A DNA stretch of 64,000 nucleotides from Leptodontidium sp. MPI-SDFR-AT-0119 (taxonomy: Eukaryota > Ascomycota > Leotiomycetes > Helotiales > Leptodontidiaceae), in assembly GCA_020726505.1 (NCBI GenBank), contig JAHLEZ010000013.1, forward strand, positions 1,922,001 to 1,986,000, given 5' to 3'. Positions 45,516-58,643 of the stretch are shown here, in pieces. Each line of letters starts with the position of its first letter. Positions within the stretch are counted from its first letter, which is position 1. The notes under the pieces are model-generated. The model was not told where the DNA came from and ran no database searches. It saw only the letters and a list, made by a program, of their open reading frames with translations. Made by a program: the position numbers and the translations under genes.

Positions 45516-47247
45516 ATGTTCGACTTTTGGGATCTCGTGGGATGGGGAATGACTTTCTGGGTTTTCTGGTAAGCTCCATTTCTCATTTATACCTTGGGAT
45601 AGCAAATGCCATTATTTTCAAAGCAAACCATTTATTTTGAATCCAAATCTTCTACAACTCAAAACTAACTCTTCCTAGGATTCATCGCTACCTCAGGACA
45701 ATCGTCAACTTCATCAGCCATTGGTGCTACAAATCCATCTCAATTCCCGAAAATCCTTCTTACACTGCGAAAGATGTCACGGTCATCATCCCTACCATAC
45801 ACAACAATTTCGAGGAGTTGAGGGAGTCAATACAAAGTATCCTGGCCTGCCAGCCTTACGAGCTTCTCCTGGTCACGACTTCCGATAAATATGAAAAACT
45901 CGTCCAGTTCACAAAGTCATTGGAGGCGTCGAATATCCGCACATTCCACGTGCCGATTGCAAATAAGAGAATTCAGGTCTGCGAGGCAATCCCCAAGGTC
46001 CAGACTTCCATCATCATCATGGCAGACGACGATGTCACGTGGCCAAGCACAATTCTGCCCTGGCTGCTCGCTCCGTTCGAAGATGCGAAGATTGGCGGAG
46101 TTGGACCCAACCAAAGAGTCAAGCGAATTCGCTCTGGACCGCTTGACGCACTTTGTTTCAATTGGCTCGGGGCTGCCTACATTGAGCGACGCAACTTTGA
46201 AATCTCGGCGACACATGGAATCGATGGTGGGACCTCCTGCATGTCCGGCCGCACCTGTGCGTTCCGCTCTGAGATTCTTCAAAGCCCCCTGTTCTTGGAT
46301 GGCTTCAAAACTGAGCGTTGGGGCCAGTATCAGCTCAATGCTGACGATGACAACTTTGTTACCCGCTGGCTGGTTGCCAAAGGATGGAAGACTTGGATCC
46401 AGTACAATCCTCAGTGCGAGATTGAGACTACTCTTGAGAACAACATCAAGTTCCTATATCAATGTTCTCGCTGGGCTCGTAGCAACTGGCGAAGCAACTA
46501 CACGAGTTTGTTCGTGGAGAGGCACGTCTTAACGTAAGCAAGTAGCTTCCTTTTTCAGGTATTTTCCCGCTGACATCTGGAAAGGCAGCAACTATGGTCG
46601 ACCTATGCCCTGCATATTGCCACATTTACGTCTCTCTCGATCGCCTTCGATCCTTGGATTCTATATGCCCTGCACAGAGCGGCCTACGATCTACCTGGGA
46701 ATGGTTATTACTACGCTATGTGGGCTCAGTGTATCTTCATGATGTGGATCAAGGTCATCAAGTTGGTCGGTCTGTTCAGACGAGAGCCATTTGACATTAT
46801 CTTCCTCCCTCTCTCCATCATGTTTGGCTACTTCCACGGCTTCATCAAAATATATGCTGGTATCACGCATCGCATGGTATGTTGGCTCTTCTACCTTCAA
46901 AACTTCTTACTGACCAAGTCCAGACCTCATGGGGTAGTCGTGAAGACGGTGACACCAACGACAGTGAGCGTATGAGTCCAAGAGGTCGCCGAAGTGAAAG
47001 CATCACACTTCCACCCGGCAATCACCCCGGTCTTGTTCGCTACAACGATGGAAAGATGTTCATCTGTTCTCCAGACGAGAAGGAGCATATGATCGTTTCA
47101 ACGGTCGAAATGACGGCCAATTCGGACGACTCATGGTCAGACAGTGACGGTGACTTAATGGAGGCGAGAACCGACAGTTCGGACGATTCTTACGATCATG
47201 ACGATTCGAATTCTAGTTCAATGGTGATGGTTCCCCTTGGACGCTAG
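45516..47247 (+). CDS. GT2: Family 2 membrane glycosyltransferase (fungal GT2, hyaluronan-synthase-like)
   Basis: Processive-type inverting glycosyltransferase likely making a cell-surface polysaccharide at the plasma membrane. Four exons: 45516-45568, 45679-46533, 46585-46876 and 46924-47247, 507 residues with consistent phases. An N-terminal membrane helix (LVGWGMTFWVFWIHRYL) precedes the GT-A domain. DVTVIIPTIHNNFEEL opens it, MADDDVTWPS gives the DxD-type motif, and NADDDNFVTRW plus the QCSRW (QxxRW) motif complete the active site. Several membrane segments follow (LHIATFTSLSIAF; MWAQCIFMMWI; IIFLPLSIMFGYFHG). The tail is Asp/Ser-rich (about 465-500) and probably cytosolic. Orthologues in Zymoseptoria tritici and Fusarium graminearum are known to be needed for hyphal growth on solid surfaces and for virulence; orthology here is inferred from architecture. 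Confidence 0.9.
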
Positions 47248-50200
47248 TGCAGCATAAATCCAATTGTGGTTCCATCTGTTGCATCAATTTCATTTCCCAT
47301 TCTTCGGCGACGACTTTTACGATTCACGAAGGGACGGAAGGACATTTCTACCTTGGCCTTACGAGGTCAATGGTGGATATAGGGAGTTAATCATCTTGAT
47401 TTACAGGTCTTTGTTTTATTCGCTTCTGGTTCGGCTGCATTGATGGAGTTTGGACTCTGTTTTTGTGGCCTTTGCTGCATTACTTCTTTCTTTCTTCTTT
47501 TCGCCTGGGAGGGAGATCAGTAGGTCCCACAGTACTACTTCTCCCTGTCGACTGGGCTATCAAAACTTCTCTCCTTAGCTCGGGACGGATGGTCACATAC
47601 GTGTGATCTGGAAATCTGGATGGCAGGCAAAAAAAATTCTTCTCTCATTGTTTTTCTCATTTCATGGTTGTATATCTCTGGGAGGCAAAGACTCTTTTTT
47701 TTTTTTGGATCAGCTACCTTATTCGGCTCAGCTGGCGAAATTTTTCCAAAAAGCTCGCTCTTCTCCTATTCTTCAATTCATCTTGCTTCTACTTCTTTTT
47801 TTCCGCCGCCGCTGTGTGGAACGAAAATTGGCCCCGTTTTGAGATAGAGAAAGAGAAGAAAATTTGAAAGAGTTACTTTGGACTTTGGTTCTGCTGAGAT
47901 GATATGGTGGGAGACGGAGGTGGAACGGGAAGAGTGGCACGCCTTCGGGATAGACATCATCTATAGATGAGATGAGATCTGAGCCAAAAGCACCAAATTT
48001 ATACACAAAAACTCTCCCCATGTCACTCACTCAGTCCCAATTTGAAATTTAAATAACGCTTAGAAATGAAGAATCCAGAATCCAGACTTCCCGTCTTCCC
48101 TGACAGACTCTGGGCCTGGCCAGCCCCAGAGCGCCCAGCCTGGACCCCCCACACAGACCAACATCCAAATGGACCCCCATTGAGGCTCAAACTCAGCATG
48201 TATCCCTAGTTAGGGACTCGAGTACCGACAGCAGAAAGAAAAAGAGAGTTTTGGCTAAGCCCGGCCTGGCTGAATAGACCCCCTTTTTTTTTTTTTTTTT
48301 TTGACACACAGTACCGTACTTATGGCGGGAGGAGGCTCTGACGATGATCATGATCATCGTGATCATCCGAGATTCAAGAGAATATCTACATTTTCTCCTG
48401 AAGATCTCGCCGCGGGGGACAGGATGGATGGATGGACTGGGTTGAAGTGATCAACAGAGCGAGCGAACGAGCGTCATATCGAAGGTGTGTGGAGTGGAGT
48501 GAGTGGATGGACCAACCTTTTCCTCCTCAGCAATCATAGGAAGAAAAAAAAAAATTGAGAGGTATGAAGGGTGTGAACGTGTCATGATCCCTGCGCATAC
48601 TTCACACTCCACGGCCGAGCTAATGCATGTGTTTGCATTTCGCATCTGCATCTGCATCTGCAGCAAGAGAGTGCGGGTGCGGATGCAGGGTGTGGATGCA
48701 TGGGTTTGGGGGGATTGACGTCCCTTTTGAGGATACAATATGTACATACATACATATATACATAGAGATATGAGTTCATGGCATGGGGGTTGAGCTTGGT
48801 GGTGTGGTGTGTGGGATGACAAGCCTCTGTTTCTCCAAACGGGGAAGCAAGAGCTGCGAAGCGAGTGGGTATGCTGTGGGTGAAGCGAGCAGGGGAGGGA
48901 TGGCGTGGAGGTGGAGGATCGGCCGATGAGATTTGGGTAGGTGTACTGTACTGTACTTTAATTCACTGTACCTAAGGAGTAGGTAAGTAGATGAGATTCA
49001 AGGAGAAGAGAAGAGAAGACAGGGAAGGGAGGGAGGGAAATGTATCTACCTACCTACCTTCTACTTCTAGAGTTGGCATATGTATGGTCTTCCTAATGGG
49101 GATGTGCTTACTTTTCGATGAGATGGATAAGGGGGGTGGAGTGAGGTGAGATAGGGTATCTCGCTTGTATGTTTTGTAGGAAGGTGTAGTAAGAATGAGA
49201 ATGAGGCCGTCTATTCTCTTTCCCTCGTGTCGAGGGCAACAAAGGACATTACCTAGACTTTGATATCGGAATATTTCTTCTGAAGATGAGACGGCACAAA
49301 TACATCACCAAGGCCGATTAGGGCATGCTCTTCACCCGGGCCGAAAGGAAATGTTCGGGTGCGAGTCAAGTCGAGTGTTTTGTTGGTACTTAGAAGTGGA
49401 CTTGGAGGCTGACAAGCCAGAGAGACATCAGGCTTCAAAGTAGGAAAAATGGGTCGATTCGTTGATTGTTTTAGTAATAGGACACTCAGACGAGGAAGAA
49501 AATCCAAAATGTAACCCTGAACGAGTCAATGCGTGGGATAGACGTATCATATTCACATGTCGCGTGTGGAGCGAAATGTGACGTACGGATTTTGGGGTTG
49601 GATTGAAGAACGAGGGGCTGGGCTCGCTTGGTTGATTTGATTGATGTTTTTTTTTGTTGTGGCGTGGATGCACTGATCAATGGTTCGGTCTTGATGGCTT
49701 TAATTAGATTGGGATTTAAACAATTGAATTGAGATATGATAGAATCGTAGTGATGAATACGCCAAATACGAAAGTGTTCGTCTGGAACGGAATAATATCA
49801 TCGCGCGCTCACTCAGAGAGGTGTGGATGATGGATGTGGATGTTCCGTTTTGGAGGGGTCAACCAACCATCCAGCCAGCCAGCCAACCAGCGAGCCAAGC
49901 TATGTAACGAAACGAAACCAGACGAGATTGGAAGAGAAGAGAAACAGTTGAAAGATAGCGCACTTCTGCAGCGGGCATATGAGACTCCTCTTACTGGCTA
50001 CTCTACGATTTCTCTGTCTCAGGTGGATAGGTGGAGCGAGACAAGAGGGTGTGTGGTCGAGAGCATGCTGTATGCACATGCACATGCACATGTACGCTCG
50101 ACTCATGCATTTACATGCATATGCAATGCAATGCAGATGCGGGGATACTGTGTAGTGGTGTGTGCTGCAAAGTGCAGTCAGTGGGTGCAGTGGTTATGTA

Positions 50201-52985
50201 GGACGCTCGATCGGAGGGACCTGCATACTCGAAGGTGGGGTGGGGGGATAGCTGGATGGATGAACGGAGGAGGAGAGGAGGGATGAGGGAGAGGAAAAAG
50301 AGGAACGTTCTAGAATTGGAGATCCACTTTGCTTGGGGGATGAGATCGATCGAGATTCATCGAGATTCCTTTCGGAGTTGAAGGAGAATCGTGGTTGAGG
50401 GACAGTTCTTGAGCAGGAGGACGAGGAAGGGGTCTTCAAGTCTTTGACAACGGGCTTGAGGTGGAAGACCAGACTGAGTTTAGATTTAGAGAACTCGGAA
50501 GTCGATTTAGAGATTGACAGAACGGACAAAGACGGCAGGACGTGCGAATTGTCTGTGCCGAAAGAAGTTCGGCTTGCTAGGTTGTGAGATCTAGGGTCTA
50601 GGTTCTAGGTTCTAAAGTAGTAGTGAGTGACATGACAAGACAGAGACGGCCGCCCTCCTAAGCTAAAATAGTTCAAGATCAGATCGGATTCAGGATCTTG
50701 GTTTCTTCTTGCCGTTGTCTGATGCATTGAGCATTCTCAAACAGCTCATAATGCATTATAACTAAAACGGCTTTAGTCCTGTAGTGTATTGTTGAGCTGC
50801 TCTTGTCTTTGATGCAAGCAAGATTGGGTTTCTGTTAGCTGCTCAAGTGGCTGCATAGTGCCGGTCTCAGGGAGTGGGGGGAGGGGGAGAGGGTGTCGAA
50901 TGCGGATGTCTGGTGGTTGGCATGGGAGAGCCAGAGAGGGGCTTCAGAGACATCTGTGACGATGTTTCTCGTATTGAAATGTCTCGAAACCAAGAACAAC
51001 TGCCCTGAAAAGTACGAAGTAGAAGTGACATACAAGGAGCAGGGCTTGAAGTTTTTGGGTTTTTTTCTTCATCGCGTGCAGCGGCGTTTCGAGGGAATTG
51101 ACAATAATGGAACTGCGGGGTACCTAGGTGTAGGTTCAATCCCCCTGCACTGACAGTATGTACGGAAATGCTGTACCGAGGGAGGGTGTAGTGCGAAATA
51201 TGACGATGATAAAATACTAATGGATTTATTAAAAAGCGAATTTAGTTTTAGGCCAGTGAATTTTGGAATTAAAATCTGCTGCCTTGAATTCCACCAGAAG
51301 TCTGCTTTGACCATGCAATCCGTAGAATGCTTGCTCAATGGTCGAGCAATTCAAGACTCGCAGCGCAGAGATTTCCGCACACATATCTCCTATGCAAGAG
51401 ATACTCATTCTGTGACGAGAAAATGATTGATCAATTGACGTTGAAGCATCTCATGTACGTCAAGCTCACTCGAGCCAGGGAAACAATCAAATCACCCCCA
51501 TCTACTGGGGTTCACTCCACACCCTGGCTCACTCCGCTGCAGAAACGCCAGACGCCTCCGACGGACATCTGAGCCGGCGGTTCCTGCGCAAAAAGCAAAA
51601 GATTAAATATATTACTGCGTGGAGTGATGCGGGGGGCTGTTGTATGTACTGTATGTATGTATGGAGGGGTAGAGTAAGCGAGGGGGCTGGCTAGATGCTG
51701 ATGTCGAGTCGAGATGGGGTAACATGTCCGCGCCATCTGGATCGATTTGACGATGAGGTGGTTTGATATTTGACATGTGGTGTCAGATGCAGAGGACAGA
51801 TATCGACGGAGATGTTTCCAAGTACAGCGTTTGTGAGTGAAGAAATCGAGAAGTCCGCTTGAAGAAATCGATGCGAGTTGAAAAATAGTGGCGTCTGGCA
51901 TCCTTGCAGCTACATCCTCCGTCAATAGTCCAAGGCTTGCCTTACCTTGTTTTTGTGTTTGTATCCTGAACAGGGGCTCACTAGACAGACGCCAAGGCGT
52001 AAGGGACGGTAGGTACGTATGCTGTGCATGAGAGTGCTTTTGCAGAGGGGATCGTGAGGTTCATGCTCGTCATTCGTGGCGATCTTGTACCATACCAAAA
52101 CCGTATCGTCGTATTCGAGATTCTGGGGATTGTTGGGGATCGGAGTGAGTGAATCTGGCCCAGATCGTGAATGTTTGTCGAATTTCTGGGCGGCGCGCTT
52201 TGGAGACGAGATCTGCTTGCTCCGATAGAATGGATGCTGGAATTGAGGGAGTCACGGCAGGTCTGAGATCATGTTGTGAGATGCCATCGTAGATTGCCTA
52301 GATCTAGTGCTACACTGTGTGACTACTGTAATGGCTCGGCCCTGTATTGATAAATAAAAAAACCCCCATATCTTTCGTCAGTTGTAATAAAACGTTGCAA
52401 GAGGAAGCGGGCGACAAATAGACGTGCGTACAGTGGTCGTTATCATTTCAAGGAAACGTGGTCCTTCAAAGCAAGCATGATGCAGCCATCAAGTCATGAA
52501 AATAGATGAAAAGTACAGCAAAGCAGCGCAAAGGAGGGAAACGAAAGAGAAAAGACCAGAGCCAAAGGCCTCTGTGGAACCTCTTCCCGTCCGAAGCAGA
52601 GACATCCCACGCCCGCTCGATTCTGATCCACCACCGATTCACTGCCGTTGATGCGGAGGTACCGAAATGGACGATTCGAATCGTAATCCATGCCCCAATT
52701 CGGGAACCAGAGGGGTTGGCTCAAGTTCGGGAAACGGTGCGTTGTTGTCCGTACCGTGGATACACATTGTACGGTAATGTGGTGTTGCCAGTCCGGCTTC
52801 CGGCATGCAGGTGTGACATACCTCATGCAATGTAATGTGGGGCTCCGAAAACGAACATCTGCAATATCACCAGGGGTTTATGAAAAAAGCAGAGAGTATG
52901 CAAAGCACAGGAGCAAAAGAAACAGAAGTATGCGCTCACGCTCATGCAATAATGAGCTGCCGCGATTCGGCGTGTTTCGTTCGAT
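47248..52985. other. Second gene-poor region (5.7 kb)
   Basis: No supported exon. Includes a T20 run at about 48283-48302, the palindrome at 48341-48360, CATGCA repeats near 50072-50130 and TACCTACC runs near 49047-49058. A Ser-rich 111-codon minus-strand frame (50529-50194) is the most coding-like piece but has no domain, so I did not call it. Confidence 0.5.
48341..48360. repeat. Perfect 20-bp palindrome
   Basis: ACGATGATCATGATCATCGT equals its own reverse complement and is followed by a further GATCATC. It could bind a dimeric regulator or be an extruding cruciform. No gene within 1 kb. Confidence 0.8.
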
Positions 52986-54173
52986 TTAGGCGTGGCCGGC
53001 TAGGAAGCATATATTCTCTTTCATGGCTGTTGTGAGGGGTCCTCGACCAGTGTAGATGTATGTAAGAACGTCCCGCCAGGTTTCAGGGTAAGGAATGGGT
53101 AGGTCGATGGAATCTCCTTTTCTGACGTGTCCAGACAGCATCAAAGCTCCTAGCACGGGCAGGTAGTGAAGTGCATATTCTATATCTGGAGCAAAACGAA
53201 TGTCAGTGGAGAAGAAGCGGTGGGAATCTGAATGCTCACGAATGGGGAGGGGACCTTTCCCCAGAGATAGAGCTCTATCTTTTTTCTTTGTGTTGGTACT
53301 GTCTTTGCCACGAGTCTCGATAGCGGTTTGAGTCGATGACCTTCGAACTCTGCTCGATCTTCTGAGAACCCGTGGGCTCCCGCTTTCGCCTGGTTGACTG
53401 GGTACTTTGGGAATGCATCTCCTGAGTTCATCGATGTCAAACTTTCTCTGTATCAAGAATGGCTTCCGGCCCTTGCCATTTGGTACGATTCTTGCTCGGA
53501 TTGTTGTCAACTCCGTGGTCACCTTGACTTCGAGGTCCTCGTCTTTCCCAACAGCCATACTTGGTCGACGGAGGCTCACAGGATTGACAAAAACATCTGC
53601 GGTTGCTGAATTTCCCAAATATGCAAACCCCCAATCTCTGAGATGATCGTGCGTGTATTGGAATGGAACCTGGCGAAGGGCCTCTTGCGGTGCTCCAAAT
53701 AACATGCTTGAGTTTCGTCGAGGCGGTGTTACTTCGTTCAAATCATCCAAATCCGACATAGATACATCTGACGATTCCTCGACTTTGACTTTGGTCATTG
53801 TCTCCTCTGTTTCCAGCACAGTATTGAGGTCATGGCTTCCTCCTGAGAAACTGAAACTCTCCAGCTGCATTGCCAGACTTTTCGGTGCAGACAAAACGGA
53901 ATGTCTTCGCGGAAATACCTGTCCTTGAATTTGGCTTCCGCGCCTCAGCTTTGCGTCCACATCTTGTCCGATTGGGGTTGTAGACTCGCCATAATACGCA
54001 CGTGCTGCCACAATACTGGGACTCAGCAGAGGCGGCCTTGACTTTGCTAAAGTGATAGAGCCCTGCCTCGACTGTCTCCGTAGCTGCATGTATGGAGTAC
54101 CAGGACGGGTTTTGTTAGGTTGTGATTCGTTGTGATGACGTCTATCAATTGCTGGGTAGCAGAGATCATTCAT
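52986..54173 (-). CDS. BTB/POZ-like domain protein, unknown function
   Basis: Two exons on the minus strand (54173-53240 and 53185-52986), joined over a 54-bp intron with GTGAGC, an ACTGAC branch site and CCAG; the frame is also open through it. About 377 residues. The first two thirds are basic and disordered, with acidic patches (SDVSMSDLDDLNEV). A conserved strand-rich segment follows (LRDWGFAYLGNSATADVFVN; KVTTELTTIRARIVPNGKGRKPF). The C-terminus resembles a fungal BTB/POZ-like fold (IEYALHYLPVLGALMLSGHV; PIPYPETWRDVLTYIYTGRG; MKENICFLAG). Such proteins are uncharacterised in fungi; protein-protein interaction is the likely role. Confidence 0.75.
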   Translation of the reverse strand: MNDLCYPAIDRRHHNESQPNKTRPGTPYMQLRRQSRQGSITLAKSRPPLLSPSIVAARAYYGESTTPIGQDVDAKLRRGSQIQGQVFPRRHSVLSAPKSLAMQLESFSFSGGSHDLNTVLETEETMTKVKVEESSDVSMSDLDDLNEVTPPRRNSSMLFGAPQEALRQVPFQYTHDHLRDWGFAYLGNSATADVFVNPVSLRRPSMAVGKDEDLEVKVTTELTTIRARIVPNGKGRKPFLIQRKFDIDELRRCIPKVPSQPGESGSPRVLRRSSRVRRSSTQTAIETRGKDSTNTKKKDRALSLGKGPLPIREHSDSHRFFSTDIRFAPDIEYALHYLPVLGALMLSGHVRKGDSIDLPIPYPETWRDVLTYIYTGRGPLTTAMKENICFLAGHA

Positions 54174-55413
54174 TTCGTAAATCGTAAAAGTCGTTGTAGC
54201 GTGAGGGTGGAATGTAGATTTTGAAGTCGATAATAGCTAGGCAGATGCGACGAATTCGTGACTTGCGTTTAACCAACTTGACGACGAGCGCCCTCTAGTT
54301 GATGCTGCTGGTTGCCTGTTTGGGGAACTTTGAAAACGCGAAACACAACCCTAGAAACTCGAATGAGAAAAATGAGAGCTTTGGTGATGGACATGACCTA
54401 GCCAGTAGCGATGGGGTAGTTGAGATATACAAAGAGCCTTGGGACACAGCATTCCAACGCGTGGTTGGCGGCTCTCGTTAGGACAAAGAGAAGCTTGATG
54501 TTTGAGCCATCCCTTACATGAAGCCGAGATAGTGAATCATACGAGACCGTTTGCAGCCATATGGGAGTGGAAGTTCCACATCTCGAGATATTTTGTAACG
54601 ATTCACTTGAAATCGACCGAAATCTGACTCATAATAAGATGACGGAAGGGGGCCATTTCCCGAGAAAGTCATGAGCGTGTAGGAAGAGGACCTGTGGCCT
54701 CTTTACGGGAGAGGGCTGCTGATAACTTGTTTCGAGGAGTCGACACGTCAAAATTGTTCGGAGAAGTGGCAGATGAGATTGGTGTATGTTATCAACGGTT
54801 CGTGGGGACCGAGCCGTGGTTGCAAGCCATCCGAAGCCAATCCCATATTTCGAAACGTTACCAAAAAATCAACAAAGGACACTTGTCCACGCCAGAGGTT
54901 AGCGACAGCCGCTGACTAACAAAGAGACAAATCCGATTCAAATGTACGACACGCGTGATTGGCTCGTCTTTCACAGGCATCGATGCGTAGAATAAGGAGC
55001 CTGATTCGTCGAATCAGCAACGTCTTTTCATATCATGTGACGCTGGGAGATATCAACCTTTCAACTGAACCTTGGCAGGACGGCGCTGCTTGATCCTCTG
55101 TGTGAGACCATGGCGAAGAACGGGAAGAGGGGTTCTCAAGAGACTGACTTGCATGTGCTCGGACAGGCCACGAATCTATGAAGCAGATGATGAGGATGAG
55201 TCGAGACCAAGTTTGCGTTACCACAACATGACTATATGTATCCACACCTCGTATCCCTCTCACATGCTCTTCGTGCCAGGCAGCTTGACGTCTGGGGATT
55301 TACGGGAAGATAATGTTCCTTCATATAAATGGCTAACTTCGTGCCAAAGAAGTGTAACACATTGGAAAGGATCCGGAATTCTGCTCCGGAACGAATTGAC
55401 CTTGATAATCAAG
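54174..55413. other. Gene-free interval
   Basis: Short open frames at 54299-54481, 54694-54915 and 55072-55443 show no domain. The left part probably holds the promoter of the BTB-like gene. Confidence 0.5.
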
Positions 55414-55989
55414 CTACGAGGATTTCGGCAGAACATGAGATGATTCCGGGGGAATGGAGAAGAAGATTGAGCTATCATGTGCCACGATTGCACACCATGG
55501 TGTGTAGGACAAACGTCGCATAGATGGCCCCGGAGGTATCTGTACTTTCAGTAACCAGGAGATACTTGAAACACATCTATTTCTAGTCAACAGGCGGTTC
55601 AAAATGGTTGGGAGCTTAGCACTCGAGGATCCCACAGGCAGTACGGAGGTAGGCGCCACGGCAATATGTTCTGGTTCGTCAGGGCTAGCAACTGCTTGAC
55701 CCAATTCGAGCCGAACGGCATGAACGAAGTCAACGCTTGGGAGAACAGCTAAGAAACCTGTAGAATGAATTCCAAGAACAAAAAGCAATATCACAACGCA
55801 AGTCCAGTCAATTAATTCAATCGACGGGGTGATCGGGCTGTTTCCCTGAGACGAGGAGGAAGTCAGACGGGAGCGCAGTAAAGACAGTTCAGAAACATGA
55901 AATAGAACCGAGACAATTTGCAGCTGAAATGGAGCAAGATAAGTCTCATAACATATGAACGCGAGGAAGACCACAGAGTAGAGCGGCAT
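55414..55989 (-). CDS. Possible membrane protein, unknown
   Basis: A 191-codon minus-strand frame. It starts with a hydrophobic stretch (LYSVVFLAFICYETYLAPF) and has a second one (WTCVVILLFVLGIHSTGFLA), so two to three membrane helices are likely. It is not recognised as a known family. The last 40 or so residues, after CVSSISWLL, may be read through an unspliced intron. It is divergent from GWT1, whose start codon lies 240 bp away. Confidence 0.4.
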   Translation of the reverse strand: MPLYSVVFLAFICYETYLAPFQLQIVSVLFHVSELSLLRSRLTSSSSQGNSPITPSIELIDWTCVVILLFVLGIHSTGFLAVLPSVDFVHAVRLELGQAVASPDEPEHIAVAPTSVLPVGSSSAKLPTILNRLLTRNRCVSSISWLLKVQIPPGPSMRRLSYTPWCAIVAHDSSIFFSIPPESSHVLPKSS

Positions 55990-56229
55990 CGAGGAATGGA
56001 GGAATTCTGGGACTTTTGAATTGTTGATGATGAGACTCAGAAGGATGGATGGAGATCGATGAACTTTCTCGTCGCGAAGTCACGAGTCCATCTGCCTCGG
56101 GACGGAATAACATCAGTTCCGAGTCGCGACCCTCGAGATGTGATTTCTGGCATCTTCTGCTTCATCTTCACACGTCTCTCTTTATTCCCAGGATATCGTT
56201 CCTACAACGCTCCTTCAATATATCTCAGA

Positions 56230-57818
56230 ATGTCTCGGGCGGCGGAGCAAGCTATGGCAGCGAGCTACAAAGCTCTAAAAGAGGATTTTGTCTCGAATCT
56301 CACGGGTGGAGAGATTGGGGAGATCAATTATGTTACTGCTGTTGCGCCGGTAGGCTTCCTCATTTCTCTCATGACCTTCTCTGTGTATCCGTCATATTAT
56401 GTCTAACATTACATGTAAACATGCTAATGGAATGTTCAAAGGCTGCAGTAATTCTCTGGTCAACGCTCCAAGCCCGCCAATCTTTCTTCAAACCATATAC
56501 GCCTCTCGCTTTTGCAGTCGACTTCCTCCTCAACGTCGCTGCTATCCTCGTTGCCATAACCCTCTACGCATCTACTCCTCTCCTCCTTAATGTCATACTC
56601 CTAGCTCCAGTACCCATCATATATTTCCTCCCTCGACTTCCGCCGCCGAAGAAAGCCAAGCTCCCTCCTTCCGCAACCAATAAACAAGCCAGCAACGAGA
56701 CGCCGAATCCGTTGCCCAAGAAAGCATTTGTGACGACGTACAGAGGCGCTATGATTGTTATTACATGTATTGCGATTTTGGCCGTAGATTTCCGGATATT
56801 CCCAAGACGGTTTGCGAAGGTGGAGAATTGGGGGACGTCCCTGATGGATGTGGGTGTTGGTTCATTTGTCTTCTCAGCGGGGATTGTGGCTGCCAGACCA
56901 ATCTTGAAGGCACAGCTAGCTGGGAAGAAGTTAGCACCTCTAGGGAAGAGGTTGTCGCAGTCATTGAGACATTCGTTGCCATTGATCGTTCTTGGTCTCA
57001 TAAGGTTGTACTCGGTCAAGGGTCTAGATTATGCGGAGCACGTTACGGAGTACGGTGTACATTGGAACTTCTTCTTCACGATGGGCTTCCTACCTCCCTT
57101 CGTTGCACTCTTCCAGAGCGCATTCGAGTACTTGCCGAGCTATGCCGGCCTAGCTGTTGCACTCGGACTGGCATACCAGGCTGCGCTGGAATTTACCGAT
57201 TTGAAAGCCTTTGTGCTTACCGCTCCGAGAACGAACTTGTTCGACAAGAACCGGGAAGGGATATTCAGTTTCTTCGGATACCTGGCAATCTTCCTAGCTG
57301 GGCAGGAGTTGGGACTTTCGGTTCTCCCTCGAGGACAGGGCAATACAGGCGGAGAGCAGAGGAAGAGGCTTTTGCTTAAAATGTCGGCTTGGTCTGCAGG
57401 TTGGATCATGCTATTCTGGGCCAGCACGAACTACTCCTACGGACTCTCCCTAGCCGTATCACGACGTTTGGCAAACCTGCCATATTTCCTCTGGATCGCA
57501 GCTTTCAACACAACCCAACTCACAGCATTTTGTCTAGTCGAGACCCTCTTTATGCCAACCGCGCATAAGACGTCGGCTACTAAGAGAGAAGAGGAGGAAG
57601 TCTACAAAACCAGCACGAGTCGCGTGTTAGAAGCCTTCAACAGGAACGGGCTAGCAATCTTCCTCGTGGCGAACCTGTTGACAGGTTTGGTCAATTTGAC
57701 GGTTCCCACGCTGCATGTTACTGATCTACAAGCGATGGGAATATTAGTTGCGTATGCAGCGACGTTGACGGGCGTTGCGGTCGGCTTAGATGTGTATGAT
57801 ATCTCGATCAAGATGTAA
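56230..57818 (+). CDS. GWT1: GPI-anchored wall transfer protein 1 (inositol acyltransferase, PIG-W homologue)
   Basis: Multi-pass ER enzyme that acylates the inositol of GlcN-PI during GPI-anchor synthesis; it is the target of the antifungal manogepix. Two exons, 56230-56349 and 56442-57818, give 498 residues, normal for fungal Gwt1. The N-terminal [20 protein letters not shown] is a family hallmark. Others visible are FAVDFLLNV, the central [20 protein letters not shown] then [26 protein letters not shown] and the C-terminal [18 protein letters not shown]. About 13 membrane helices can be counted. The intron (GTAGGC..CAAAG, 92 bp) has a GCTAAT branch site. An upstream open frame from 56049 is not family-like and I excluded it. 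Confidence 0.95.
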
Positions 57819-58643
57819 GCGCATTCAATCAAAAGCCTATATACGTAAAACTCCTACTTGTTCTCTCTGGATGATTCCTGCTTGTTGCTCTATTTCTTCT
57901 TCGCTCCCGCTAAACAAGGGGCTCAGTTAGTAGGGGCTCCTCGGCTCCTGGCTCCTGGCTCCTCCTTTGTCCTGAACTCCTGAACCTACAACGATGACAT
58001 CAACTCAGACACTATCCAAACTTTACAAACTCTCCAGCCAGATATCCAATCCAGTAAAACTCACTCAAACAATCACACTTCCCGCACCAACAGGCATGTC
58101 CCCAGAGATAAACACCACCAATGCGGCCGCACACTAAGTACACTCTTTCCGTTGATACCAACTCAGCCCTCCGATCCTTCAAACCTTACTCCCCGCACTA
58201 TTCTCCCCAGACCCTCTCACTTGCTACCCTCGTCGATCTCCCCAAGACTTTGTTTGGTAGCGGTAGATCGTTAGCCAAGCGAGCTTCTACACAGGTGGCA
58301 GAGGCACAGCTATTTCTGTCCTTGGTTTGGGGAAGAGGAACGTCTAACGTGGGGTTTCTTGGAATTCGTGCTATCTATGATTGACGGTTGAAGTGCTGGT
58401 ATTTATACTTGGTAGTTGCCTTCCCCGGTTTCTGGGAGATTATGTTAACGTGTGCTATTACTTGGTTTGACTTCAGGTCACAGGACCATTGATAACTGAG
58501 TTGTGTTCTTACAACGACGACTAGACTGTACTGTACGCTTTAATTGACTCAGCTTGGCTTTAATTTTTGTGGATGGGAGAGTAAGGTATTACTTAGTACA
58601 GAAACAATATATCGTTCGAGTTACAGAAGGATCAGCCACAGCC
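57819..58643. other. Intergenic, no supported gene
   Basis: A 47-codon frame at about 57991-58134 and an 87-codon frame at 58121-58384 overlap and could be pieces of one small gene, but I see neither domain nor convincing splice sites. Confidence 0.4.

Noticed and set aside
50194..50529. Ser-rich minus-strand frame of 111 codons
   Set aside because: Composition is compatible with a disordered protein but there is no domain, no splice link to the BTB-like gene 2.5 kb away, and simple-sequence bias explains the open frame.
57991..58384. Possible small gene downstream of GWT1
   Set aside because: Two short overlapping frames without a shared splice pattern or known family.
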